Positions 16,367-25,997 of a stretch of DNA of 64,000 nucleotides are shown in pieces. Origin of the DNA: Sinosporangium siamense (lineage in GTDB: Bacteria > Actinomycetota > Actinomycetes > Streptosporangiales > Streptosporangiaceae); NCBI RefSeq assembly GCF_016863435.1, contig NZ_BOOW01000006.1, positions 496,001 to 560,000 on the forward strand. Direction: 5' to 3'. Both the position numbers and the translations under genes were made by a program. Below the pieces are notes generated by a model. The model had not been told where the DNA came from. It did no database searches and saw only the letters and a program-made list of their open reading frames with translations. Within the stretch, counting starts at the first letter, position 1, and each line of letters begins with the position of its first letter.

Positions 16367-16707
16367 GCGGGGTCGTCGTCTGCCGGGGATGCTGCTGCGG
16401 CACCGTGCGCAAGGTGCCGGCCCTGGATCACGATGAGCAGGTGCGGCGCCTGTCGGAGGTCGCGGAGGTGCGGGTCGTCGACTGCCTGGACGTGTGCGAG
16501 CAGGCCAACGTCATCGTCGTAAGGCCGTCACGGGAGGGGCGTGCCGCGGGCGGGCGCCCGGTGTGGCTGGGGCTGGTCAACCAGGCGGAGGCCGCGGACG
16601 ACATCGCGGCGTGGGTCCGCGCGGGTGGTCCGGGATTGGCGGATCCGCCGGATATTCTCGGCCTTTATATGATTTCCCCTCCACGACGTATAAGCCCGAA
16701 GCGCTGA
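16363..16707 (+). CDS. Small (2Fe-2S) ferredoxin-like protein, thioredoxin fold
   Basis: A 114-residue protein with cysteines arranged VCRGCCCGT...DCLDVCEQAN, the pattern of thioredoxin-like 2Fe-2S ferredoxins (about 8 residues between N-terminal ligands and a second pair about 35 residues later). It starts at GTG 16363, overlapping the FhuF-like stop by four bases, so the two are translated together under the same cobalamin riboswitch. It most likely passes electrons to or from its neighbour. The C-terminal 20 residues are AT-richer and may be unconserved. Confidence 0.7.
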   Translation: MSGVVVCRGCCCGTVRKVPALDHDEQVRRLSEVAEVRVVDCLDVCEQANVIVVRPSREGRAAGGRPVWLGLVNQAEAADDIAAWVRAGGPGLADPPDILGLYMISPPRRISPKR

Positions 16708-16864
16708 TTTGCTTTCCTGGCTTATAGCGTTTATTTGCCAGGCTGAGTGGTCCGTCGGGCATCCTCCGACATTGACCGGGGTATCTCTCGATCCGCACCA
16801 ATGATCATGGTGCCGAGAACGTCGCGCGACTTTCTCGGTTATAGAGGGATACGGGGGGAAGAGG

Positions 16865-17782
16865 TTGATTCCTCATCAGAAAAGCCGGATAGCCGGCCTG
16901 ACACGCAGCAAGAGTCTGCGCGTCGGCCTGCTGGCCGTGGCGGTGACGACCGGCCTGTCGGGGCTGACGGGGTCGGCGTCGGGGGTAGCCGCCAAGCACA
17001 GTGCGGAGATGTCCCGGGTTGCTCCGGAGCCGGCCCCTGCTGAAGCAGCCCGGCTCGACCCTAGAACTGCGAGCAACCCTGAATGGGAAGACTGGGTCAG
17101 GCACCGGTGCTGCAAGCACAAGAAGTGCAAGTGCCCGCCCGGTCCGAGTGGTCCTCCCGGTCCGAGTGGTCCTCCCGGACCTAGCGGCCCGCCTGGACCG
17201 TCCGGTCCGCCCGGACCTTCTGGTCCTCCGGGACCGTCCGGTCCGCCTGGACCGAGCGGTTCGACCGGTCCGTCCGGTCCTCCGGGACCGTCCGGCCCGC
17301 CTGGATCGTCCGGTCCGCCCGGTCCGAGCGGCCCGCCCGGACCGTCCGGCCCGCCTGGATCGTCCGGTCCGCCCGGTCCGAGCGGCCCGCCCGGACCGTC
17401 CGGACCGAGTGGTCCTCCCGGGCCTCCCGGAACGACCAGCTGCATCAGCACCACCTTCCAGGGCAACAACAAGTTCATCGGTCTCGCGTCCGGCAACGGC
17501 ACCGTGCAGATCCGTGACCCGCGCACAACGCCGCCGTGGCACACCATCACCCAGGCGCCGGCCGACGTGACCTGTGTCGCTCTGTCCACCATGGGCAACG
17601 ACGTCCACGTGACCGTGCTGACCAGCGGTGGAGGCGTGGCGCAGAGCTCGTGCACCGTGAATCCCACCCCGGGCACAGGCAGCAACCCCGCCTGGCCCGG
17701 CAACTGCACCGCGTTCGTCAACCTGACACCGCCTCTCCGGGCGGCCGCGCAGCGCAACATGCAGAACACCGCAGGACGGTGA
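16865..17782 (+). CDS. Secreted collagen-like protein
   Basis: A 305-residue protein. An N-terminal signal sequence ([24 protein letters not shown]) is followed by a spacer ending in a Cys/Lys knot ([11 protein letters not shown], about residues 79-89). Then come roughly 30 Gly-x-y triplets, mostly GPS and GPP with some GSS, and a C-terminal domain of about 110 residues with three cysteines. Gly-Pro-Ser/Pro triplets form collagen-like triple helices in bacterial surface proteins. The start is TTG 16865 with GGGGGGAAGAGG upstream. The local region before it is AT-richer than its surroundings. No anchoring motif is seen, so release or Cys cross-linking is likely. Confidence 0.8.
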   Translation: MIPHQKSRIAGLTRSKSLRVGLLAVAVTTGLSGLTGSASGVAAKHSAEMSRVAPEPAPAEAARLDPRTASNPEWEDWVRHRCCKHKKCKCPPGPSGPPGPSGPPGPSGPPGPSGPPGPSGPPGPSGPPGPSGSTGPSGPPGPSGPPGSSGPPGPSGPPGPSGPPGSSGPPGPSGPPGPSGPSGPPGPPGTTSCISTTFQGNNKFIGLASGNGTVQIRDPRTTPPWHTITQAPADVTCVALSTMGNDVHVTVLTSGGGVAQSSCTVNPTPGTGSNPAWPGNCTAFVNLTPPLRAAAQRNMQNTAGR

Positions 17783-17788
17783 TCTGAC

Positions 17789-17818
17789 GACGGGTGGGGA
17801 CAATCGTCCCCACCCGTC
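17789..17818 (+). terminator. Terminator after the collagen-like gene
   Basis: A perfect 13-bp stem (GACGGGTGGGGAC 17789-17801 with its complement 17806-17818) and a 4-base loop start seven bases after the stop codon. Confidence 0.8.
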
Positions 17819-17856
17819 CGCCGTACGCTGGGCCTCCTCAGCAAGGAGGAGTTTCA

Positions 17857-18756
17857 TTGCTAGCGGTGTACGGCAGTGCCAACATGGACGTAGTCGCCTA
17901 CGTCTCCAAAGCCCCCCAGCGCGGCGAGACGGTGACCGGCAGGGCGTTCCGCACGATCCCCGGTGGCAAAGGCGCCAACCAGGCCATCGCCGCCGCCAGA
18001 GCGGGCGCGGACGTCGCCTTCCTCGGCGCAGTCGGGGACGACGCCTTCGGTGCCGGGCTCCGCCGTACTCTCGCCGACGCCGGCGTCTCCGTCGAACGCC
18101 TGCGCACGGTGCCGGGCCCGTCCGGCGTGGCGCACATCGTGGTGGACGACGGCGCCGGCAACTCGATCATCGTGGTGCCGGGTGCGAACGGCACCCTGAC
18201 CGGCCCCGACGCCGGCGACCGGGCGCTGCTCGCCGGTGCGAGTGCCCTGCTCCTCCAGCTTGAGCTCCCCATGTCCGCCGTGATCGCCGCCGCCCGTGCC
18301 GCCCGCGAGGCGCGAGTGCAGGTCGTGCTGACCCCGGCCCCCGTCGTCGCCCTCCCCGCCGAGCTGCTGGAATGTGTCACCCTGATCGTGCCCAACGAGC
18401 ACGAGGCCGAGGGGATCACCGGCTGCTCCGACCCGGGGAAGGCGCTGTCGGCGCTGCTCGACCTGGTGCCGGAGGCGGTCGTCACCCTCGGCGGACGCGG
18501 CGCTGTATACGGTTCGCGCACGGGTGAGCGCCTGACCGAGCCGGCCCGCCGGGTGCGCGCGGTGGACACGACGGCGGCGGGTGACACGTTCGTCGGCGCG
18601 CTGGCGGTGGCGCGGACCGAGGGGCGGCCTCCCGCGCAGGCGCTGAGGTTCGCCTCGGCGGCGGCGTCGCTCGCGGTGCAGCGCGAGGGGGCGAGCACGT
18701 CGATGCCGCTGCGCGCCGAGATCGACGAGGTGCTGGAAGCACACCGGGGCGCCTGA
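17857..18756 (+). CDS. rbsK: Ribokinase-like PfkB-family sugar kinase
   Basis: A 299-residue protein with both PfkB signatures: IPGGKGANQAIAAARAGADVAFLGAVGDD near residue 35 and VDTTAAGDTFVGAL near residue 230 (catalytic Asp). The motif spelling and YGSANMDVVAYV start match ribokinase, which makes ribose 5-phosphate from ribose and ATP. TTG 17857 is preferred because AAGGAGGA ends six bases upstream; the open frame extends to 17794. No ribose transporter is adjacent, so the exact sugar is not certain. Confidence 0.85.
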   Translation: MLAVYGSANMDVVAYVSKAPQRGETVTGRAFRTIPGGKGANQAIAAARAGADVAFLGAVGDDAFGAGLRRTLADAGVSVERLRTVPGPSGVAHIVVDDGAGNSIIVVPGANGTLTGPDAGDRALLAGASALLLQLELPMSAVIAAARAAREARVQVVLTPAPVVALPAELLECVTLIVPNEHEAEGITGCSDPGKALSALLDLVPEAVVTLGGRGAVYGSRTGERLTEPARRVRAVDTTAAGDTFVGALAVARTEGRPPAQALRFASAAASLAVQREGASTSMPLRAEIDEVLEAHRGA

Positions 18757-18834
18757 ACAGGCCCCTGCGCACCCAGCGCTAAAGAGGCACATCCAACCCC
18801 AGGATCGGGCACCCCACCACAACCCGCCCCCCTA

Positions 18835-18878
18835 GGCCATGCGAAATAGGTGCTTTCGCATGGCCTTTCGTGTTTTTA
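18835..18878 (+). terminator. Rho-independent terminator after the sugar kinase
   Basis: A perfect 12-bp stem (GGCCATGCGAAA 18835-18846 with TTTCGCATGGCC 18854-18865), 7-base loop, followed by TTTCGTGTTTTT. Confidence 0.9.
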
Positions 18879-19039
18879 TCATGCACCTAATCACGTGACA
18901 ACCTGCCCAGCGCCGAGTTCGGAAAAGCTCGTGGAACGCGCCAAGTTCCCCCGCTATCCCCATTAATGAGGATTCTGGCCTGGCCTGCTCTTACGTAGTG
19001 TTGGTAGGGAATCGCCACGAACGGGGAGGGCAATCAGGG

Positions 19040-21394
19040 ATGGCTCAACACACCGGCGCACACCCCGCGGCGCCGACGCCGGACCACCGGGCCGCGATGG
19101 CCGCGGCACAGGCCAAGGTGGACGGCCTGCTCGAAGCCCTCCGGGCGGCCGGACCGCTCCCCGACCTGGGCGAGGCCCTGAGACGCCTGCACACCTCCGC
19201 CGACGAGATCCGCGCCCTGGTCGCCGAACCCGTGCGCCTCGCGCTCATCGGGCGCTACAGCTCCGGCAAGTCCCGCCTCATCGGCACACTCCTCGGCAAC
19301 CCGGCTCTCCTGCCGAGCGAGTGGGACCCGACCACCGGAAACGTGACCGTGCTCAGGCTCCGGGCCGCCGACGTCGGCACCGCGATCCGCAGCGGCACCC
19401 AGGTCTGGTTTCTCACCGAAGACGACCTCAGGCAGTGCATCACCTCCATGGCCGGCTCGGTCGCCGCCATGGTGCGCGGCCTCGCCGTACCCGGCGGACC
19501 CGACCCGGCGGCCCTGGAGGCCGCCGACCCGGGCGACACCGCCGCGCTGCGCGCCTTCCTGGAGCGTGCCTGGCGGCTCGACATCAGCCCGCTGCGCACC
19601 CGCCTGGCCGAGCTCAACCGGCTGCTCGGCGCCTACGAGAACGGCAGGGACCTGCTCGGCGCGACCTTCGTCGTCGACGACGAGATCCTCCGCGAGGTGT
19701 CGGCCATCCAGCGCCGCAAGGACGCCGAGGAGTCGGCCGTGCTCCCCGCGATCCCCGTCCGGAAGGTACGGCGAGGCGACAGGTTGACCGCGGAGACCGC
19801 CGAGGCGGTGTTCGACCTGATCGACCACATCGAGATCACGGTCGACGTGCCGCACGGGAGCTGGGGCGCGACGCTCCTCGGCGACGGCGGCCTCATCTAC
19901 GACTTCCCCGGCGCGGGCAACAACGAGACCGGCCTGCGCGACCGCTACCTGGCCCGCCGCGACCTGCGGCACGTCACCGTCTCCCTGGTCGCCGTCGACG
20001 CGAGCCTCCCGCACGACCACGCCCCGTTCCAGATGATCGAGGACTTCTACGTCGGCGGCCAGGCCACCCAGAGCCGCCGCGACCACGGCCGCCTGGCCTG
20101 CGGCACCAAGGCCGACCTGCTGCACGGCGACGTGAAGTGGCTCGCCCAGGCGGCAAGGCCCCTGACCTCCGCAGTGCTGGAGTCGCGGGCGGCCCACCTC
20201 GCGGCCGTCGTGCAGCAGTGCCGCCGCGCCTCGCCGGGCGGCAGGGCAGCCGAGACCCTGCTGGTCTCCGCGCACTACCACCGTGAGCCGCCCGGCGGCG
20301 ACGACTACGCGGCGGCCGCGGCGGTGCTGCGCGAGGACCTGCCGTCGCACGAGGAACTCGCGACGGCGCTCGCCGCCCTCGCCGAGGACGGGGGAGTGGG
20401 CCGGCTGCGCGAAGTGATCGGCCGCCACGTAACGAAATACGGCCTGGTCCTGGCCGCGGAGAAGGTGGGCCGCCAGGTCGCGGGCGCCGCGGTGGCCGCC
20501 CGCGACATCGCCGAGCGGCTGGCCGCCGCCGACCGCAGGAAGGCCTCACCGCAGGGGCAGCTCGCCACGCGGGAGCTGCTGCGCCTGTCGGAGAAGCTCC
20601 GCACCGAGTACACCAGGTTGCAGCGCGCCGTCGAGGCCGAGATGAGCGACCTGCACCGCCGCCCCTACGGCGACGGCCGGACCCTCGTGGAGATCACCGA
20701 GGCCGCCGTCGCGCGCATGGTGAGCGACTGGCCCGAATGGGAGCCGCTATATGCGAGTGTGCGCGGCGGCGTCGTGGTGCCGGAGGAGGGCGGCCCCGAC
20801 CTGCCCGCCACGACCGTGCCGTTCCGGGAGCGCTTCCTCGACGCCCACGACGAGCTCGGCGGTGTGATCGGCGCCATCGCCCGCGACGTCGTCGCCGCGT
20901 GGCGGCGCGGCCAGACCGAGCGTATGGCCGAGCTGCGCGCCTCCCTGGCCCGCACGGCCGCCGACCACCCCGAGCTGGCCGGCCCGCTGGCCAGGCTCGC
21001 GCCGTACGCAGAACTGCCGTGGGTGGCGGATGTGGAGCCCGTGGCGAGCGACGGCGGCGGCCTCGACCCGGCGGCGCGGTTTCCCCTGCGCGACTCCTAC
21101 ATGCTGCCGTGGCACGCCGACGCGTCGTTCACCCGCGCCGAGACGCGGGGTGCGATGCGCCACCAGATCCACGTGCGCCGCCTGCACCGCGAACTCACCG
21201 CCGCGCTGCTCGACGTCGCCACCGACCGGCTCGCCGACACCCTGCGCTCCACGGCGGCCCAGATCAAGGCCGAACTCTCCCGCCGCAGATTCCCAACCCC
21301 CGCCGAACTGCGCTCCGCCCCGCCCCGCGAGGCGGCGGGGGAGCGGCGTTCGCCCTACGCCGACCTGATCGACAAGCTGCGGAGCTTTGAGTGA
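19040..21394 (+). CDS. Dynamin-like GTPase (SrfC-like), first gene of a three-gene operon
   Basis: A 784-residue protein with a GTPase domain: G1 GRYSSGKSRLIG about residue 75, G3 DFPGAGNNETG about 290, and G4-like GTKADLL about 355. The second half is long and helical with many Arg/Glu/Ala heptads, as in dynamin-like membrane-remodelling GTPases. ATG 19040 is preceded by GGGGAGGG; the open frame extends to 18998. Its stop overlaps the next start (GTGA). With an Hsp70-like neighbour it recalls the SrfB/SrfC gene pair known in proteobacteria. The GTPase call is strong; the biological role is unknown. Confidence 0.75.
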   Translation: MAQHTGAHPAAPTPDHRAAMAAAQAKVDGLLEALRAAGPLPDLGEALRRLHTSADEIRALVAEPVRLALIGRYSSGKSRLIGTLLGNPALLPSEWDPTTGNVTVLRLRAADVGTAIRSGTQVWFLTEDDLRQCITSMAGSVAAMVRGLAVPGGPDPAALEAADPGDTAALRAFLERAWRLDISPLRTRLAELNRLLGAYENGRDLLGATFVVDDEILREVSAIQRRKDAEESAVLPAIPVRKVRRGDRLTAETAEAVFDLIDHIEITVDVPHGSWGATLLGDGGLIYDFPGAGNNETGLRDRYLARRDLRHVTVSLVAVDASLPHDHAPFQMIEDFYVGGQATQSRRDHGRLACGTKADLLHGDVKWLAQAARPLTSAVLESRAAHLAAVVQQCRRASPGGRAAETLLVSAHYHREPPGGDDYAAAAAVLREDLPSHEELATALAALAEDGGVGRLREVIGRHVTKYGLVLAAEKVGRQVAGAAVAARDIAERLAAADRRKASPQGQLATRELLRLSEKLRTEYTRLQRAVEAEMSDLHRRPYGDGRTLVEITEAAVARMVSDWPEWEPLYASVRGGVVVPEEGGPDLPATTVPFRERFLDAHDELGGVIGAIARDVVAAWRRGQTERMAELRASLARTAADHPELAGPLARLAPYAELPWVADVEPVASDGGGLDPAARFPLRDSYMLPWHADASFTRAETRGAMRHQIHVRRLHRELTAALLDVATDRLADTLRSTAAQIKAELSRRRFPTPAELRSAPPREAAGERRSPYADLIDKLRSFE

Positions 21395-24300
21395 CGCCGG
21401 AGCCGCGCATCGCCGCCTCGGTCCCCGACGGCAGCGGCGCGGTCGTGCGGGGCATGCTCGGCGTCTTCACGCTGCGCCCCCGCGACGGGTGGTATGACCT
21501 GCCCGCGCTGGAGGTGCTCGGGCTCGGCCCCCACGGCGCGCGGTTGCAGCGGCTCAAGGTCGACGTCGAGGACGCCCCCTCACTCGACCTCGACATGGCG
21601 GTCCAGGCCGCCGTCGAACGTGTCGCGCTGCCCGAAGGCGTCGTGCGCGGCCGGGTGCGGCTGCCCGCCGTGCGCCTGCCCGCCGAGGCGATCAGCCGCC
21701 CCTGCGACCTGCGGCTGCGCTTCCGGCTCGTCTGCCAGGACGCCGATCCTGCCGACCCCGCCTACCACCGAATGAGGAAAGACATGTCGCTGCGATTCTC
21801 GCAAGACCCGGTCACGCCGCGCGAGCAGCGTCCTGCCGACGTTCCCGAGGCGCGGCACGAGGAGGCGGACCGGACCCGCGAGCTGCGTTTCGACCATGCG
21901 AACCCGCCCCGCCAGGAGGCCTACGGCCCGAACGACGCCACCCAGGTCATGTGGCGCCCCCAGGCCCGCCCGTCCCGGGATGTACGGCAGGAGCCTCCCG
22001 AGGCCCCGCCCGCCGACCAGGAGCAGGCGGTCGCCCCGAGGGAGCGGCCCGAGCAGGTCCACCAGGGGTATGCCGCCCTCGACTTCGGCACCAGCCAGTC
22101 GACCGTGACCCTGCTCGACCGGTGGCGCCCCACCCGCTCGGCCTTCCCGCCGTCGCAGACCGAGGTGCTGCGCCGCGAGGCCCTGGTCCTGCTGACGCCC
22201 GCCCCGCCCGGGCTGCCCCGCGACTGCGAGGAGGAGTGGCTGCTCATCCTCGACACCCTCGCCGACCGCATGGACGTCTACACGGGCGCCGGGGACAGCG
22301 ACGACCGGCTGCGCGCCCTGCTGAACGGCGAGGCAGGCATCCGGGGCGACAACCTCCACCGGATGCTGCTGGAGCTGGAGGACATCTACGTCTACCGCGA
22401 CGACGACGAGATCCGCGACTGGCTGGCGCTGCGGCTGCATCGCGCCTACGACGCGGCGTTCTCCGCCCCCGCTCTCGACCGCTGGGACCTGCACCGGGTC
22501 GTGCTCGACTCCGCCAAGGGCGGCAAGGAGATCGCGAGCCGCGTCGAGGTGCGGCAGAGCAGGCCGCTGACGGTCCGCGTCGGCGACTCGGTGCTCGCGG
22601 TCGCCTCCGGCGACGCGGCGGGCGATGTGTTCCTCGGGCTGAAGCAGAAGCTCAACGAGTTCGGCGACCACACCCTGGCCGACGGCACCGCCGTGTCCAC
22701 GCTCGATCTCATCGGCGCGGCCTACAAGGACCTCATCGAACGCACCGACGCCTTCATCGCCGCCTCCCCCGACCGGCTGGGCAGCGGCGGCACCGACCAG
22801 GTCATCATCACCTACCCCACGATGGCGGGCCCCGGGGTGCGGGCGAGCCTGGAGCGGGTGGCCCGCGAACGGCTCGGCATGTCGGACGTCGAGATGCGGT
22901 TCGACGAGGCCGTGGCCGCCGCGTTCTTCTTCCTGATGCGCGACCTCGGCGGCGACCCCGCCACCGGCATCGAGGCGCTGCGCGCCCGCTCCCGCCGCCT
23001 CGGCGAGGGGCTGTGGCGGCACAACATGCTGGTCGTCGACATCGGCGGCGGCACCACCGACATCGCCCTGCTCGCCCTCACCCTGCGCGACGAGACCCCC
23101 GTCCTGCCCGGCGTCGAACCCGGCAAGATCGGGCGCAGCGGACGCTACTGGCGCATCATCCCGAGCCTGCTCGGCGCGGGAGGAGACACCCAGCACGGGG
23201 GAGACCACCTCACCCTTGAGGTGTTCCACTGGCTGAAGACCGCCTTCGCCGAGCGTGTGCTGTCGGTGTGGGGCGAACGCGGCACCGTCGCCTCGATGAT
23301 GGACCTCCTGGACGAGCCCTTCGGCCGCCCCGGCACGCCATACCGCACGGGAGCCCTGCTGGAGCACGCCGTCGAGCAGGTCAACGCCATCCAGACTCTC
23401 GCGCCCCTGCCCAAGCAGGACGCCGCCACCAAGGCCCGCCACGCCCAGGTCGAACGCGCCGTGCCCACCCACTGGGAAGAGGACGCCGACCGGCGGGCGC
23501 TCTTCGACGCTTTGTGGCGGCTCGCCGAGAAGACCAAGCACGAACTCGGCGCCGCCATCGACGGCCGGCCCGGCGAGCCCTACACCCTCGACGAGTCCGA
23601 CGTGGACGAGGTCGTCGTGCTGCTGGAGCGCGCCCACCCCGGCCCCGGCGGCGACCAGCTCGGCCCGATCAGCCTCGACAGCAGCGTGTTCCAGCGGCTC
23701 GCCACCAAACACGTCGAGGACGTCTGCGCCCTGGCCACCGAGGTGGCCCGCGGCAGGCTCGGCGGCCAGCCGCTCGACCGGCTGATCCTCACCGGCAACG
23801 CCACCAGGCTGCCCCTGGTGACCGGCGTGTTCGCCGAGCGGTTCGGCCGCGACGAGCAGCGGCAGCTCGTGCTCGCCCGGCTGCCGAAGGAGGTGACCGT
23901 CGAACGCGAATACGCCAAGCACGCCACCTCCGTCGGAGCCTGCTTCGCCAAGCACCTGCGGGCCTTCGTGCACGACCGGCCCAAGCACGCGGCCGACCTG
24001 CTGCTCCGCGGCGACACGGTCATCTACGTCGACGTGGACAACCTCTTCCTCGAACTCCCCTGCGGGTTCCAGCGGGTGCTGCAGGGCGACGTCACAGCGC
24101 CGGTGATGGACGCCGGCGAGTCGATGCACGTGCTCGGCGACGGGCATCGCACCCGGATCCGCCGCGAGACCGGCGCGCTCACCGAGACCTACCAGGTGGA
24201 GCGCGACGGACTGATGACCTGGATGCAGTTCAAGTATCTCGAATACCTGGAGAAGGAACGCAAGGAACGGCTGATCCCGGCCGGCTGGCAGCACGACAGG

Positions 24301-24924
24301 TCGGTCTGGGTGGGGCAGTCCGCGGAGATCCACACCGCCTTCGAGATCGACGAGCGCCTCCTGCCCACCTTGCACCTGTGGCGCGGCGAGCGTCCCCACT
24401 ACACGATCGACGAGACCCCGGTGTGCCACCTCGACTCCGACACGGCCGGAGCCCGGCAGGCCCCCCTCGACAGGCTGACCGGCGACATCGTGGTGTCGCG
24501 CGGCCACGACGTGCAGAGCGACGGGCTGCCGCTCTTCAGCGCCACCCGCGAGGGCGAGCCGTCGCCGTTCACTGAGACGTTCCACCTCAAGGACGGCAGC
24601 GTGCGCAAAGGCATGATCGCCGGTCCGCTGCCACCGCCGATCGGCGGCGCGTGGACCATCGAGTTCTGGCCGAACGGCTCCGCCGACCGCCCCGAGGCCC
24701 TCGGCACCGTCAAGCAGCTCACCCAGCAGCGGGGCGCCGCGCACTACGTCAGCCTCGACGACGCCGGCGAACTCCGGCTGCACCTCGCAGAACCCGCCTA
24801 CCGCGAGGCGGCGAACCTCAAGGAGGTCGAGGACACGCCGGGCGCGGTCCGCTCCTACCAGGTGGTTCAGCACCGCGACACGGACTGGCAGGAGAGCCGT
24901 CACCCGTTCAGCGGGCGCCAGTGA
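21391..24924 (+). CDS. Large Hsp70-like ATPase (SrfB-like)
   Basis: An 1177-residue protein. After an N-terminal beta-rich region and a charged linker (about residues 130-225) comes an actin/Hsp70-type ATPase: AALDFGTSQSTVTLL (phosphate 1, about 230), VVDIGGGTTDIALLAL (phosphate 2, about 550) and LILTGNATRLPLVTGVF (adenosine motif, about 800). The C-terminal roughly 330 residues are a beta-rich domain of unknown type. Size and layout match SrfB-type proteins. GTG 21391 overlaps the GTPase stop, and its own stop overlaps the following start, so the three genes are translationally coupled. The partner relationship is inferred from coupling. Confidence 0.75.
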   Translation: MTPEPRIAASVPDGSGAVVRGMLGVFTLRPRDGWYDLPALEVLGLGPHGARLQRLKVDVEDAPSLDLDMAVQAAVERVALPEGVVRGRVRLPAVRLPAEAISRPCDLRLRFRLVCQDADPADPAYHRMRKDMSLRFSQDPVTPREQRPADVPEARHEEADRTRELRFDHANPPRQEAYGPNDATQVMWRPQARPSRDVRQEPPEAPPADQEQAVAPRERPEQVHQGYAALDFGTSQSTVTLLDRWRPTRSAFPPSQTEVLRREALVLLTPAPPGLPRDCEEEWLLILDTLADRMDVYTGAGDSDDRLRALLNGEAGIRGDNLHRMLLELEDIYVYRDDDEIRDWLALRLHRAYDAAFSAPALDRWDLHRVVLDSAKGGKEIASRVEVRQSRPLTVRVGDSVLAVASGDAAGDVFLGLKQKLNEFGDHTLADGTAVSTLDLIGAAYKDLIERTDAFIAASPDRLGSGGTDQVIITYPTMAGPGVRASLERVARERLGMSDVEMRFDEAVAAAFFFLMRDLGGDPATGIEALRARSRRLGEGLWRHNMLVVDIGGGTTDIALLALTLRDETPVLPGVEPGKIGRSGRYWRIIPSLLGAGGDTQHGGDHLTLEVFHWLKTAFAERVLSVWGERGTVASMMDLLDEPFGRPGTPYRTGALLEHAVEQVNAIQTLAPLPKQDAATKARHAQVERAVPTHWEEDADRRALFDALWRLAEKTKHELGAAIDGRPGEPYTLDESDVDEVVVLLERAHPGPGGDQLGPISLDSSVFQRLATKHVEDVCALATEVARGRLGGQPLDRLILTGNATRLPLVTGVFAERFGRDEQRQLVLARLPKEVTVEREYAKHATSVGACFAKHLRAFVHDRPKHAADLLLRGDTVIYVDVDNLFLELPCGFQRVLQGDVTAPVMDAGESMHVLGDGHRTRIRRETGALTETYQVERDGLMTWMQFKYLEYLEKERKERLIPAGWQHDRSVWVGQSAEIHTAFEIDERLLPTLHLWRGERPHYTIDETPVCHLDSDTAGARQAPLDRLTGDIVVSRGHDVQSDGLPLFSATREGEPSPFTETFHLKDGSVRKGMIAGPLPPPIGGAWTIEFWPNGSADRPEALGTVKQLTQQRGAAHYVSLDDAGELRLHLAEPAYREAANLKEVEDTPGAVRSYQVVQHRDTDWQESRHPFSGRQ

Positions 24925-25991
24925 ACGACCCATTCGCCGACCTGCTGCGTGTGCCCGGCTCTGAGCTGGCCAGGCGGCTGCGCGCCGGACTCGAACTGAT
25001 CGACGCCGCCCTCCGGGACGGCAGCACCGCCGCGGGCGACCCGGGGGCCGCCCACTATCCGGAGGTCAGAGAGCATCTGCTGCGACTGCTCGCGCCCCAC
25101 TCGGCGGCCCCCGCCCCGGCGCAGCCGCCCGCCCCCGTGCCCTCGCCCGCGGTCAGCAGGCAGATCCTGCTGCTGGAGGAGTTCGCAGGGAGCACCGCCG
25201 CCCGCGCACTCGGTCCGAGGCCCGTCCCGCACGATCCGGCGCAGGCATGGGAGAGGTTCCACCTCGACCTGCTGCGGCTCCCCGAGCCCGAGGCCCGCCC
25301 CTGGTCGCGGCGGGCCGAACAGCTCAAGGTGAGCAGGACCGCCCAGTGGATCGACCTGCCCGCCTGGGGCGACCCCGAGGTGCTCGTGTATCCGTGGCCG
25401 AAGGCCGGCGTGGCCGGGCTGCGCACCGCGCGCGGGGCGGCGCCGTACCCCGAGGTGGTCGCCGCCCTCGGCAACGCGCCCGGCGCCGCGCGCCTCGCCG
25501 TACTCTGCACGCACCTGCTCGCGGTCGCCGAGCGCGACCGCGAACTCTACGACTGGGCCTCCGGCGTGCACGACCGCATGCCGCTGCTGAGCGACCCGCA
25601 GGTGCGCGACCTGCTGCGGGGCCGGTTGCTCAAACGGCTGGAGGCGTACGGCAGAGCCGGTGACGCCGAGACCGCGCTCACGAGGTTCGTCGAGGTGGAC
25701 GAGTATCTCTGCTCGGTGGTCCACCTTCCGCTCCCCGCCGGGGAAAGCTGGTGGTCGCGGCTGTGGCAGGCGTCGCGCGCCGAGCTTTTGCCGCTGCGGG
25801 GCAGGGTGCCCGGCGCCGTCGTACGACGGTTCGACGCGCCGGGCACCCGCATGGACGAGATCGCCAAGTGGACATCGGGAGACGTCCGGGTGGAGGGGCA
25901 GGACGGGCGTGTCCTGCACTGCCTCCGGGTCTACGCGGAGGTGGGAGGGAGACAGCGGCCCGGGCGCGTCATCTTCGGCGCCCGGTCGTGA
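24921..25991 (+). CDS. Unknown protein coupled to the dynamin-like/Hsp70-like pair
   Basis: A 356-residue protein that I do not recognise. It has a Pro/Ala-rich linker around residues 55-80 (APAPAQPPAPVPSPA) separating an N-terminal helical segment from a larger alpha/beta region rich in Trp and Arg. No signal peptide, membrane helix or catalytic motif is visible. GTG 24921 overlaps the stop of the Hsp70-like gene (GTGA), so it is the third component of the same operon. By position it could be the counterpart of SrfA, but I see no sequence basis for that. Confidence 0.65.
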   Translation: MNDPFADLLRVPGSELARRLRAGLELIDAALRDGSTAAGDPGAAHYPEVREHLLRLLAPHSAAPAPAQPPAPVPSPAVSRQILLLEEFAGSTAARALGPRPVPHDPAQAWERFHLDLLRLPEPEARPWSRRAEQLKVSRTAQWIDLPAWGDPEVLVYPWPKAGVAGLRTARGAAPYPEVVAALGNAPGAARLAVLCTHLLAVAERDRELYDWASGVHDRMPLLSDPQVRDLLRGRLLKRLEAYGRAGDAETALTRFVEVDEYLCSVVHLPLPAGESWWSRLWQASRAELLPLRGRVPGAVVRRFDAPGTRMDEIAKWTSGDVRVEGQDGRVLHCLRVYAEVGGRQRPGRVIFGARS

Positions 25992-25997
25992 CCTAGG

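Noticed and set aside
17140-17430. Dense short repeats as a possible CRISPR array
   Set aside because: The repeats are 9-base Gly-x-y codon triplets without spacers, inside an exported collagen-like protein.
21580-24933. Minus-strand open frame of 1117 codons opposite the Hsp70-like gene
   Set aside because: It mirrors the codon structure of the plus-strand gene, is Gly/Val/Asp/His-rich with no recognisable motif, and the plus strand has clear ATPase motifs and coupled starts.
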